Shown here in pieces: positions 1 to 6,177 of a stretch of DNA of 6,177 nucleotides. Each line of letters begins with the position of its first letter. Within the stretch, counting starts at the first letter, position 1. Location of the stretch: NCBI GenBank assembly GCA_023818785.1, contig JAMWCO010000095.1, positions 1 through 6,177 on the forward strand, in the 5' to 3' direction. The notes under the pieces are model-generated. The model worked only from the letters and a program-made list of their open reading frames with translations. It was not told the DNA's origin and did no database searches. Both the position numbers and the translations under genes were made by a program. This DNA is from Candidatus Omnitrophota bacterium. Lineage in GTDB: Bacteria > Ratteibacteria > UBA8468 > B48-G9 > JAFGKM01.

Positions 1-76
1 GGGTGTTTTAAAATTTCTTGGGCAAAATTCTCAAATATCAGATGGAGAGATAATAGAGTTTTATTTTACTAAATAG
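1..76 (+). CDS. C-terminal tail of an unidentified protein (5' truncated by window edge)
   Basis: Frame 2 is open from the window edge to a TAG stop at 74-76, giving 24 residues that end in EIIEFYFTK. The reasons to treat it as real are its position and what follows it. A strong Shine-Dalgarno sequence begins immediately after the stop, as expected between co-transcribed genes, and the next gene lies 28 nt downstream on the same strand. The fragment is too short to assign a family. The alternating hydrophobic and charged end could be a final beta strand, but that is only an impression. It is probably in an operon with the Gfo/Idh/MocA oxidoreductase that follows. A chance open frame of 25 codons is also possible in AT-rich DNA. 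Confidence 0.5.
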   Translation, partial: GVLKFLGQNSQISDGEIIEFYFTK

Positions 77-83
77 AAAGGAG
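77..83 (+). promoter_or_regulatory. Shine-Dalgarno AAAGGAG for the Gfo/Idh/MocA gene, unusually distant
   Basis: AAAGGAG lies directly after the upstream TAG stop (74-76). It is a near-perfect anti-16S match, but 21 nt separate it from the ATG at 105, against a usual 5-9 nt. No in-frame alternative start lies closer, because TAA at 99-101 is in frame just before the ATG. The spacer is A/T only apart from its first few bases. The site may work through a folded or looped leader, or the A-rich stretch before the ATG may do the recruiting. Confidence 0.55.
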
Positions 84-104
84 TCAACTATATAAATTTA
101 AAAA

Positions 105-1124
105 ATGAAAAAATTAAAGGTTGCTGTAATTGGAACTGGCTGGGTATCAGGAGAACATATGGCTGCTTATATGGCAAATCCTTATTGCCAACTTGTATCT
201 GTTTGTGGAAGAACAAAAGAATCTGCAGAAAGAAAATTAAATGAATATGGATTTAAAGCAAAAATTTATACAGATTTAAGAAAGATGCTTGAAAATGAAG
301 AAATAGACATTGTTTCAATTTGTACTCCAAACAATTTACATCCAGAAGAAACAATAATTTGTGCTGAATATAAAAAACATATTTTGATAGAAAAACCAAT
401 TGCTTTAAATGAGGATGATTTAAATAGAATGCTTAAATCTGTGAAGAAAAATAATGTTAAGACACTTGTTAGTTTTGTTTTACACTGGAACCCTCTTTTA
501 ATGACGATAGATAAACTTTTAAAAGATGATACAATTGGAGATATTTATTATGGAGAGGTTGATTATTTTCATGGTATAGGTCCTTGGTATAAGCAATACT
601 GGTGGAATATTAAAAAAGATATAGGTGGTAGTTCATTGCTTTCTGCTGGATGTCATGCTTTGGATGCATTACTTTGGTTTATGAATAAAAGAGCAGTTGA
701 AGTTTTCTCATACTCAACAAGAAGCAAAAATAAAGATTTTAAAGAATATGAATATGACCCAACAAGTGTAACTATTATAAAATTTGAAGATGGTTCTATA
801 GGAAAAGTTGCTTCATCACTTGATTGTAAGACGCCTTATATTTTTAATATAGAACTATTTGGTTCAAAAGGAACAATAAGAAATAATAATATTTATGCTC
901 CAGAGAAATTTCCAGGACAAATTGGTTATATAACAATTCCAACAATTTTACCTGATAGTGGAGATGTAAGACATCATCCATTTGAAGGAGAAGTTAACCA
1001 TTTTGTTGATTCCATTTTAAATGATAAAAAACCATTTCCAGATATTGAAGATGCAGCAATAACACATAGAATTATTTTTAAAGCAGACCAATCAGCAAAA
1101 GAAGGGAAACCAATTAAACTATAA
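105..1124 (+). CDS. Gfo/Idh/MocA family NAD(P)-dependent oxidoreductase
   Basis: This is a cytoplasmic dehydrogenase of the Gfo/Idh/MocA type, whose members oxidise or reduce a hydroxyl on sugars, inositols and related polyols using NAD(P). The 339 residues are normal for the family. The N-terminal Rossmann fold (about 1-120) opens with a glycine-rich dinucleotide loop (VIGTGWVSG, Gly10/Gly12/Gly16), then TPNNLH at 74-79 and the hallmark EKP at 96-98. The C-terminal alpha/beta domain carries GGSSLLSAGCHALD (174-187), with His184 in the usual catalytic place and Asp187 after it. The Asp often found four residues before that His is Ser180 here. ATG at 105 is forced by an in-frame TAA at 99-101. 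The gene follows an unidentified plus-strand gene and converges on hisD, with a 6-bp overlap of stops. The substrate cannot be told from sequence. Inositol or glycoside dehydrogenases and sugar-nucleotide 3-dehydrogenases are all possible. Confidence 0.9.
   Translation: MKKLKVAVIGTGWVSGEHMAAYMANPYCQLVSVCGRTKESAERKLNEYGFKAKIYTDLRKMLENEEIDIVSICTPNNLHPEETIICAEYKKHILIEKPIALNEDDLNRMLKSVKKNNVKTLVSFVLHWNPLLMTIDKLLKDDTIGDIYYGEVDYFHGIGPWYKQYWWNIKKDIGGSSLLSAGCHALDALLWFMNKRAVEVFSYSTRSKNKDFKEYEYDPTSVTIIKFEDGSIGKVASSLDCKTPYIFNIELFGSKGTIRNNNIYAPEKFPGQIGYITIPTILPDSGDVRHHPFEGEVNHFVDSILNDKKPFPDIEDAAITHRIIFKADQSAKEGKPIKL
1119..1124. other. Tail-to-tail overlap of convergent stop codons
   Basis: The plus-strand oxidoreductase ends with TAA at 1122-1124, and hisD on the minus strand ends with TAG read from 1121-1119. 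The coding regions share 6 bp. Any terminator for either transcript must lie inside the opposing gene. I found no GC-rich hairpin with a U-tract nearby on either strand. Confidence 0.9.
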
Positions 1125-2306
1125 ATTTCTTGCTTTTATTGAATTTTTGTGATTTTCAAGTCCTTCTATTTCTGCTATTTTTTCTATATATTTACCATAT
1201 TTTTTTATAAATTCTTTTCTACATTTTATAATTGCATAACTTCTTAAAAAATTTAAAACATTAAGTCCTGATGAAAATCTACCTGTAAGACCTGTTGGCA
1301 ATACATGTGATGGCCCTGCAAAATAATCTCCAATAACTACAGGTGTATAATTCCCTATAAATATTGCTCCTGCTTTACAATTTTTAAAAATATTTGGCTT
1401 TTTTGAAATTACTTGTAAATGTTCAGGAGATATATAATTTATTATTTCAATTGCTTCCTTTTCATCTTTGACAAGTAACCAATACCCATCTTTAATTTTT
1501 TGAGAGATTGAATTGCCTATTTTTTCATCTGTGGTTATTAAAATTCCAAGCCCATCCTTATGTTCAATCTGTGCTTTTAAATCATATTCAATAAAATCTT
1601 CTCTTCCAGAATTATCTGAAAATATAACAACTTCACTTGGTCCTGCAAGTAAGTCAATTCCAATTTCTCCATACAATAACTTTTTTGCAAAATTTACATA
1701 TTTATTTCCAGGACCTACTATTAAATCAACTTTTGGAATTGTTTCTGTTCCAAAAGCAAATGCAGTTATTGCCTGAACTCCTCCAACTGAAAAAATATCT
1801 TTTACTCCAAGATAATTACAAGTTGCAATAATCAATGGATGAATTTTACCATTAAAAGAAGGAGGAGAAGAAATATATATTTCTTTAACACCCGCTATTT
1901 TTGCTGGAATTATAGTCATTAAACATGTTGAAATTAAAGGTGATTGTCCACTTGGTATATAAATCCCAACTTTTTCAATTGGAGTAAATTTAAATTCAAT
2001 TTCAATCTCTTTTTCTTTTAATTTAAATTCAACTGGTAATTGCTTTTTATGATACTTTTCTATTCTTCCCTTTGCTTCCTTTATATATTCAAATATCTCT
2101 CCTTTTAAATATTTTCTACTTTCTTTTATATAATTATCCGAAACCTTAATATTTTCAAGTTTAACTTTATCAAATTTCTCTGTAAAATAAAGGATTGCCT
2201 TATCTCCTTCTTTTTTAACAATATCTATTATTTCTTTTACATCCTTCTCAATTTCTCCTTCTTTTTTAAGTATTACTTTCAATTGGTCAAAACTTATCTT
2301 TTCCAT
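1119..2306 (-). CDS. hisD: Histidinol dehydrogenase
   Basis: HisD is a cytoplasmic zinc enzyme that oxidises L-histidinol via the aldehyde to L-histidine with two NAD+, the last step of histidine synthesis. The 395 residues are somewhat shorter than the roughly 430 of E. coli HisD. By alignment from memory, the zinc ligands are Gln246, His249 (AQIEH), Asp327 (GDYFAGPSH) and His386 (EGLENH). The catalytic pair is Glu295-His296 (SPEHLQ). Substrate contacts Ser224 (AGPSE) and Glu381 are also present, as are NAD-site Tyr116, Gln178 and Asn201 (GPGNKYV). ATG at 2306 is the only plausible start, since an in-frame TAG lies at 2313-2315. The gene starts inside the end of rpe (13-bp overlap), which suggests translational coupling, and stops with TAG at 1119-1121. 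No other his gene is visible. HisD homologues such as the dihydroxypropanesulfonate dehydrogenase HpsN share this fold, so another alcohol substrate is possible but less likely. Confidence 0.93.
   Translation of the reverse strand: MEKISFDQLKVILKKEGEIEKDVKEIIDIVKKEGDKAILYFTEKFDKVKLENIKVSDNYIKESRKYLKGEIFEYIKEAKGRIEKYHKKQLPVEFKLKEKEIEIEFKFTPIEKVGIYIPSGQSPLISTCLMTIIPAKIAGVKEIYISSPPSFNGKIHPLIIATCNYLGVKDIFSVGGVQAITAFAFGTETIPKVDLIVGPGNKYVNFAKKLLYGEIGIDLLAGPSEVVIFSDNSGREDFIEYDLKAQIEHKDGLGILITTDEKIGNSISQKIKDGYWLLVKDEKEAIEIINYISPEHLQVISKKPNIFKNCKAGAIFIGNYTPVVIGDYFAGPSHVLPTGLTGRFSSGLNVLNFLRSYAIIKCRKEFIKKYGKYIEKIAEIEGLENHKNSIKARNL
2294..2306 (-). other. 13-bp overlap of the rpe 3' end and the hisD 5' end
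   Basis: The rpe TAA occupies 2294-2296 and the hisD ATG occupies 2304-2306, in different frames on the same strand. Ribosomes ending rpe are therefore already past the hisD start and could reinitiate. This supports co-transcription and coupled translation of the two genes. It is read directly from the sequence; the coupling is inference. Confidence 0.85.
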
Positions 2307-2944
2307 CTTAAACTATCTATCCTTTCTTTATAATCTTTGCCTGAAAAAATATAATTTCCAGCCACCAATATATCAGCACCATTTTCAATTGCAATCTTGC
2401 TTGTTTGGTCATTTATTCCACCATCAACTTCAATCTCAAACTTTAACCTTTTTTCTTCTCTATACTTTGTAACTTTTTTAATTTTTTCAACAACTTGATA
2501 TATAAATTTCTGCCCTCCAAAACCAGGATTTACAGTCATAATTAAGACCATATCAATAATTTCTAAAAAAGGATAAATCTTTTCAACTGGAGTTGGAGGA
2601 TTTATAACAATACATGCCTTTTTTCCATATTTCTGTATTTCTTTAATTATTGAAATATGGTCAAGTTCACATTCTATATGTATTCCAATTATATCTGCGC
2701 CAGCATCAGCAAATTTTTTCCAGTATCTTTCAGGATTTGTTATCATTAAATGTGCTTCAAAAGGAAGATTTGAATATTTTCTTATACTTTCAAGAATCAT
2801 AGGACCAAAGGTTAAATTTGGAACAAAATGTCCATCCATAACATCAAAATGAATTAAATCAGCACCTGCTTTTGTAATCTTTTCTACTTCTTCTCCCAAT
2901 TTAGAAAAATCAGCACTTAATAAAGAAGGAGCAATTTTAATCAT
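2294..2944 (-). CDS. rpe: Ribulose-phosphate 3-epimerase
   Basis: Rpe interconverts D-ribulose 5-phosphate and D-xylulose 5-phosphate in the non-oxidative pentose phosphate pathway, in the cytoplasm. The 216 residues form the expected single TIM barrel of normal length. It opens with the family signature IAPSLLSADF (4-13). The metal ligands and catalytic acids are visible: His32 and Asp34 (HFDVMDG), His65 (EAHLM) and Asp174 (VDGGI). MTVNPGFGGQ (136-145) is the flexible active-site loop. In the phosphate-binding strand the usual Gly-Ser reads Gly-Asn (AGNYIF, Asn197), a mild change. The start at 2944 fits the family's N-terminus exactly, and a stop lies in frame at 2954-2956. No clear Shine-Dalgarno precedes it. 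It follows the giant activase by 38 nt and overlaps hisD, so it is probably the middle gene of the unit. Pentose phosphate flux feeds PRPP and so histidine, a loose metabolic link to hisD. Confidence 0.95.
   Translation of the reverse strand: MIKIAPSLLSADFSKLGEEVEKITKAGADLIHFDVMDGHFVPNLTFGPMILESIRKYSNLPFEAHLMITNPERYWKKFADAGADIIGIHIECELDHISIIKEIQKYGKKACIVINPPTPVEKIYPFLEIIDMVLIMTVNPGFGGQKFIYQVVEKIKKVTKYREEKRLKFEIEVDGGINDQTSKIAIENGADILVAGNYIFSGKDYKERIDSLRWKR
2321..2326 (-). promoter_or_regulatory. Possible Shine-Dalgarno GAAAGG for hisD, inside rpe
   Basis: On the minus strand GAAAGG lies 14 nt upstream of the hisD ATG, within the last codons of rpe. The purine-rich core fits, but the spacer is longer than usual. 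Coupling to rpe termination may matter more than this site. Confidence 0.35.
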
Positions 2945-2982
2945 AATATAAGTTTATCATAGAAAGTATAAGATTGAAAAAA
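2945..2982 (-). other. Short intergenic gap between activase fusion and rpe
   Basis: These 38 nt are almost pure A/T. I see no GC-rich hairpin that would end transcription and no convincing promoter. The hexamer CTTATA occurs twice, 20 bp apart, which is likely chance at this base composition. No strong Shine-Dalgarno for rpe is present, so rpe may rely on an unstructured A/T-rich leader or on ribosomes arriving from the upstream gene. Confidence 0.5.
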
Positions 2983-5900
2983 TTAACCTCTTTTTTTAAA
3001 GTAATATTGCTTTACTTGATAAAAAAATGCTTCAAGTCGTAATTCTGTTGTAAATTGTTCAAGTCCATCATAGGCAATATTTATCCATGGAATAGAATGT
3101 TCTGATTTTATTTTCTTTGAAATGGAAGTTACAATATTCCCAGGAAGACATGTAAAAGGTAAAACATTAACAATTCCATCAATCCCCTGTTTTTTCCAAT
3201 CAATTGCTTTCCCAACGCTTAATGCTGCTTCTCCAAACCATTTTAAAATATATCTTTCTGCTTTCTCCCAGATTGGATAAATATCAACTGGTTCTTTTTC
3301 ATATAATACATCATCAAAAATTTTCCTTATTTGATAATGCAATCTATCAAGATAAATCTTAAAAAACCAATTACCTAAGAGTAAAAAAGTATTTTCTGAT
3401 AAATTTTTTAAAATTTTAAATTTATTTTCATAATTTTCTGAAGAACTTCCAAAAAATTTTCTTATATATTCTTTTTGTTTCATAAATAAATCAAGTTTTG
3501 TAGTAGCATTTGTATGGTAAGCCCATTCAATAAAAGGTGGTAATAAAACTTCTCCTCCTAAACTTTCTATTTTTTTAATAATTTCATTATTGGAAAATGG
3601 ATGATTTCTAATATATATTTCACCAACAATACCAATAATTGGCTTTTTCTCTTTAATTTGATCAATTTTTATCATCTCTTCCTTTGCAGAATATAAAAGT
3701 TTAAAAATTTCATCATTAAGATACTTTAATGGTTTTATTCCAGAATTTTCAATGATCTGACAAAGTTTATTTAAGTATTTTTGATAAACTTTTTCTGTCT
3801 CCCCTTTATTTAATTCATATGGACGAATTTGTCTAAGCATTTTTCCAAGATAATCAACAGCAATGATTCCAGAAAGGACAGTTAAAAAAAATCTCCATCC
3901 ACCAAGACCTGTAAGTCCACATTCTCTTGCAAAATTAATACTTTCAGGTGCTCCAGGTGAAATTATAGGTATATTGTTAAATCCAAGTTCTTTCAATATA
4001 ATTCTATGCATACGGTTATATTGACCAAATCTACATGGACCATAAGTTAAAGGCATAAAGAAGGCAGTTTTCTCAGGGTCATTATATTTTAAAACCTTAA
4101 GCATATCTCCGGTTGTAATAATGAAAGGATAACATTCTTTCCCAAGGGTATATTTCCTACCAAGTTGTAATGTTTCATAATCAGCATGCATCACATCAGC
4201 ATCTATGCCAAGAGAAAGAAATGCAGATTTTCCAATATATGAAGCATCTCCCATATAAGGAATAAATATCTTTCTTTTTGTTCTTCTGTTAAAACTTACA
4301 TCCTTATGAATATCAATCTTTTTTTCTATCAAAAAATCCTTCTTTTTAAATTTCCTAAAATTATATAAAGAATCAGCAAATGCTTCACATCTTGTAATTA
4401 CTCCAGCATCAGCAGTATGTTCATCAATTTCAATTTTTAAAAATGGTTTTTTAATCTCTCTTTCAAAATATTGAAGCAAAAAAGAATCTGGCCCACATCC
4501 AAAATTTGTTATATAGACAGGATATAATCTTTCATTTTCATTTATAATTTTTAAAGCACGCATTATCCTATAACCAAATTCCCAATAAAGATTTTGCCAT
4601 TTATCAAAAATATCAATCTTTTCTATTGGTAAATAATCAATTGGTAATACTAAAAAACCAAGATTTCTTAATTTTGTAGATATATCCATACTTACCATTT
4701 TGTCACAAGTATTATATGGTCTACCAATAAGAACTAAAGCAATAGAATCCTTCGGAATATTTTTTAATAAATTTTCTCCTTTTTGTCTAATAAGGTATTT
4801 AAATTTTTTATATTCAAAAAAGGCTTTTTCAATTGCTTTATAAACCTGTTCTCCACTTTTTCCTAATTTTTCTCCAAGAACTCTTAACTGATAATGTTTA
4901 GCATACTCAATATAACTGAAATTTATAACAGGGTCTAAAATTATATCAGAATTTATATTTAAAGATGATTTAACAATGAAAGGAATTGCCTGTACATATG
5001 GGCATACATAACTGCCCCTTCTTTCTCCAGAAATTTTCTTAATATTACAAGGCATATCCCTTATAACAGGAAGGAAAATATAATCAACTTTTTTTTCAAA
5101 AAGATTTAAAATATGACCAATTGCAACCTTTATAGGAAAACATGTCTCAGCAACAGAATATAGAAGACCATTATTTATAATTTTTCTATTTGTTGGGTCT
5201 GATGTAATTATTGAAAATCCAAGTTCTGTAAAAAATCTATACCAGAAAGGATAAAATTCATAATTTAGGAGTGTCAATGGTATACCTATTCTTTTTTCTC
5301 CTTCTATTTTTTTATCAGAAATATTAAAAAGTAAATTATTCCTCTCTTCTATAAGGTCTGATATATTTTTCTCTTTAATACTTTTCTTTTCATATTTTTC
5401 ACACCTTCCACCATAAAATAATGTTTTTGAATTACCAACAGAAACTTTTTTTATTTCACAAAGGTTACTACATCCCTGACACTCAAATGTTGATTGATTA
5501 TAACTAATTTCTGCTATCTCTTTAAAACCTTTAAAATTACTTCTCAATTTAGATTCTTTTAAAGCAACAATTGCCGCACCAATAGCACCTGTTACTTCAT
5601 GATTTTGTGGCACTATAATTGGTTTCCCAAGAATATTTTCAAAAGCAGCAACAACAGATTTATTGAAAGCAACTGCTCCTTGAAAAAATATACGATTACC
5701 AATTTTTTTTCTTCCAACAACACGATTTAAATAATTTATAACTATTGAATAAGCAAGCCCTGCAAGAATATCCTCAATTTTTGCTCCCTTTTGATAATGT
5801 GCATAAACATTTGTTTCCATAAAAACAGTACATCTTTCTCCAAGATTAAGTGGAGATTTTGATTTAAGTGCAATATCTCCAAAATCTTCAATTTTTATAT

Positions 5901-6177
5901 TAAATCTTTCTGCTTGTTCCTCAAGGAAAGAACCAGTTCCAGCAGCACAAATTTTATTCATTTCAAAATCAATTACAACTCCATTTTTAAGAGAAATATA
6001 TTTTGAGTCCTGACCACCTATCTCAAATATTGTATCAACTTCTGGGTCAATATGGACTGCTGCTGTTGCTTGAGCAGTTATTTCATTAATTACAGTATCA
6101 GCACCAACTAAATCTCCTATAAGATATCTGCCAGAACCAGTTGTTCCAACAGCAATAACTTTTAAATTATCTCCAAC
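2983..6177 (-). CDS. Giant acyl-CoA dehydratase activase / 2-hydroxyglutaryl-CoA dehydratase D-component-like fusion (5' truncated)
   Basis: The frame stays open to the window edge, giving 1064 visible residues (residue 1 = codon 6175-6177). Met at 5961 is internal, inside a conserved motif. Residues 1 to about 205 are the back part of a BadF/BadG/BcrA/HgdC-type actin-fold ATPase: GTTGSGR (11-17), FEIGGQDSK (51-59), CAAGTGSF with Cys77, and GERCTVFME with Cys116. The last two match the cysteines that bind the [4Fe-4S] cluster at the HgdC dimer interface. A four-Cys linker follows (233, 236, 240, 259). Residues about 296-420 look like DUF2229, then GRPYN (485-489) and NFGCGPDSF (558-566). A second HgdB/D-like half has GKEC (679-682), GPCRFGQY (713-720), GEIYIRNHPFSN (852-863) and PFTCLPG (1007-1013). 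In the family, ATP hydrolysis drives an electron into a dehydratase or reductase partner. The substrate of these long fusions is not established to my knowledge. In full-length relatives a further activase domain usually precedes. It is the first visible gene of a unit with rpe and hisD. Confidence 0.93.
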   Translation of the reverse strand, partial: VGDNLKVIAVGTTGSGRYLIGDLVGADTVINEITAQATAAVHIDPEVDTIFEIGGQDSKYISLKNGVVIDFEMNKICAAGTGSFLEEQAERFNIKIEDFGDIALKSKSPLNLGERCTVFMETNVYAHYQKGAKIEDILAGLAYSIVINYLNRVVGRKKIGNRIFFQGAVAFNKSVVAAFENILGKPIIVPQNHEVTGAIGAAIVALKESKLRSNFKGFKEIAEISYNQSTFECQGCSNLCEIKKVSVGNSKTLFYGGRCEKYEKKSIKEKNISDLIEERNNLLFNISDKKIEGEKRIGIPLTLLNYEFYPFWYRFFTELGFSIITSDPTNRKIINNGLLYSVAETCFPIKVAIGHILNLFEKKVDYIFLPVIRDMPCNIKKISGERRGSYVCPYVQAIPFIVKSSLNINSDIILDPVINFSYIEYAKHYQLRVLGEKLGKSGEQVYKAIEKAFFEYKKFKYLIRQKGENLLKNIPKDSIALVLIGRPYNTCDKMVSMDISTKLRNLGFLVLPIDYLPIEKIDIFDKWQNLYWEFGYRIMRALKIINENERLYPVYITNFGCGPDSFLLQYFEREIKKPFLKIEIDEHTADAGVITRCEAFADSLYNFRKFKKKDFLIEKKIDIHKDVSFNRRTKRKIFIPYMGDASYIGKSAFLSLGIDADVMHADYETLQLGRKYTLGKECYPFIITTGDMLKVLKYNDPEKTAFFMPLTYGPCRFGQYNRMHRIILKELGFNNIPIISPGAPESINFARECGLTGLGGWRFFLTVLSGIIAVDYLGKMLRQIRPYELNKGETEKVYQKYLNKLCQIIENSGIKPLKYLNDEIFKLLYSAKEEMIKIDQIKEKKPIIGIVGEIYIRNHPFSNNEIIKKIESLGGEVLLPPFIEWAYHTNATTKLDLFMKQKEYIRKFFGSSSENYENKFKILKNLSENTFLLLGNWFFKIYLDRLHYQIRKIFDDVLYEKEPVDIYPIWEKAERYILKWFGEAALSVGKAIDWKKQGIDGIVNVLPFTCLPGNIVTSISKKIKSEHSIPWINIAYDGLEQFTTELRLEAFFYQVKQYYFKKRG

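Noticed and set aside
1513..1831. Two plus-strand open frames of 87 and 64 codons inside hisD
   Set aside because: They lie antisense to a strongly conserved hisD, overlap each other in different frames, lack good ribosome-binding sites and have low-complexity compositions. They are shadows of hisD.
2947..2972. Hexamer TATAAG repeated 20 bp apart, a possible operator
   Set aside because: The repeat is only six bases, A/T-rich, and has no symmetry or flanking conservation. Chance is enough to explain it.
2945..2982. Possible internal promoter before rpe (TATGAT or TATACT on the minus strand)
   Set aside because: A -10-like hexamer is expected by chance in such AT-rich DNA, and no matching -35 element lies 16-18 nt upstream.
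3361..3440. Dense A/T runs inside the activase gene as a possible slippery or frameshift region
   Set aside because: The reading frame is uninterrupted and family motifs lie in the same frame on both sides, so there is no evidence for frameshifting.

Overview
The window is strongly AT-rich (roughly 30% GC by eye), densely coding and uses the standard code. The visible tryptophans I checked are TGG, and stops are TAA or TAG. The dominant gene encodes a very large ATP-dependent acyl-CoA dehydratase activase/2-hydroxyglutaryl-CoA dehydratase-like fusion, a protein type found mainly in strict anaerobes. Together with the low GC and short intergenic gaps, this suggests an anaerobic bacterium, possibly Firmicutes-like or a deep-branching candidate phylum. 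The sequence does not let me assign a taxon.

Layout, left to right. Positions 1-76 hold the last 24 codons of an unidentified plus-strand gene. Close behind it (105-1124, plus) is a Gfo/Idh/MocA-family NAD(P)-dependent oxidoreductase. Its in-frame ATG sits unusually far (21 nt) from the only good Shine-Dalgarno sequence. The rest of the window is a minus-strand block read right to left: the giant activase fusion (6177 to 2983, entering from outside the window), ribulose-phosphate 3-epimerase rpe (2944 to 2294), and histidinol dehydrogenase hisD (2306 to 1119). rpe and hisD overlap by 13 bp, and the activase-rpe gap is 38 nt, so the three look like one transcription unit whose promoter lies beyond position 6177. 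The hisD and Gfo/Idh genes converge and overlap tail to tail by 6 bp, leaving no room for an intergenic terminator.

rpe (pentose phosphate interconversion) and hisD (last two oxidations of histidine synthesis) are housekeeping enzymes with all key residues I could check in place. hisD is not beside other his genes in this window. The giant fusion is the most interesting item. It joins the C-terminal part of an actin-fold ATPase with two iron-sulfur-ligating cysteines, a four-cysteine linker, and two HgdB/D-component-like halves, each with its own set of conserved-looking cysteines. That is a complete 'ATP-driven electron injector plus acceptor' layout in one chain, with no separate dehydratase subunits in view. 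The reading frame stays open to the right edge, so the Met at 5961 is an internal residue and not the start.

I saw no RNA gene, CRISPR array, insertion sequence or long repeat. There is no gene-free stretch longer than 38 bases.
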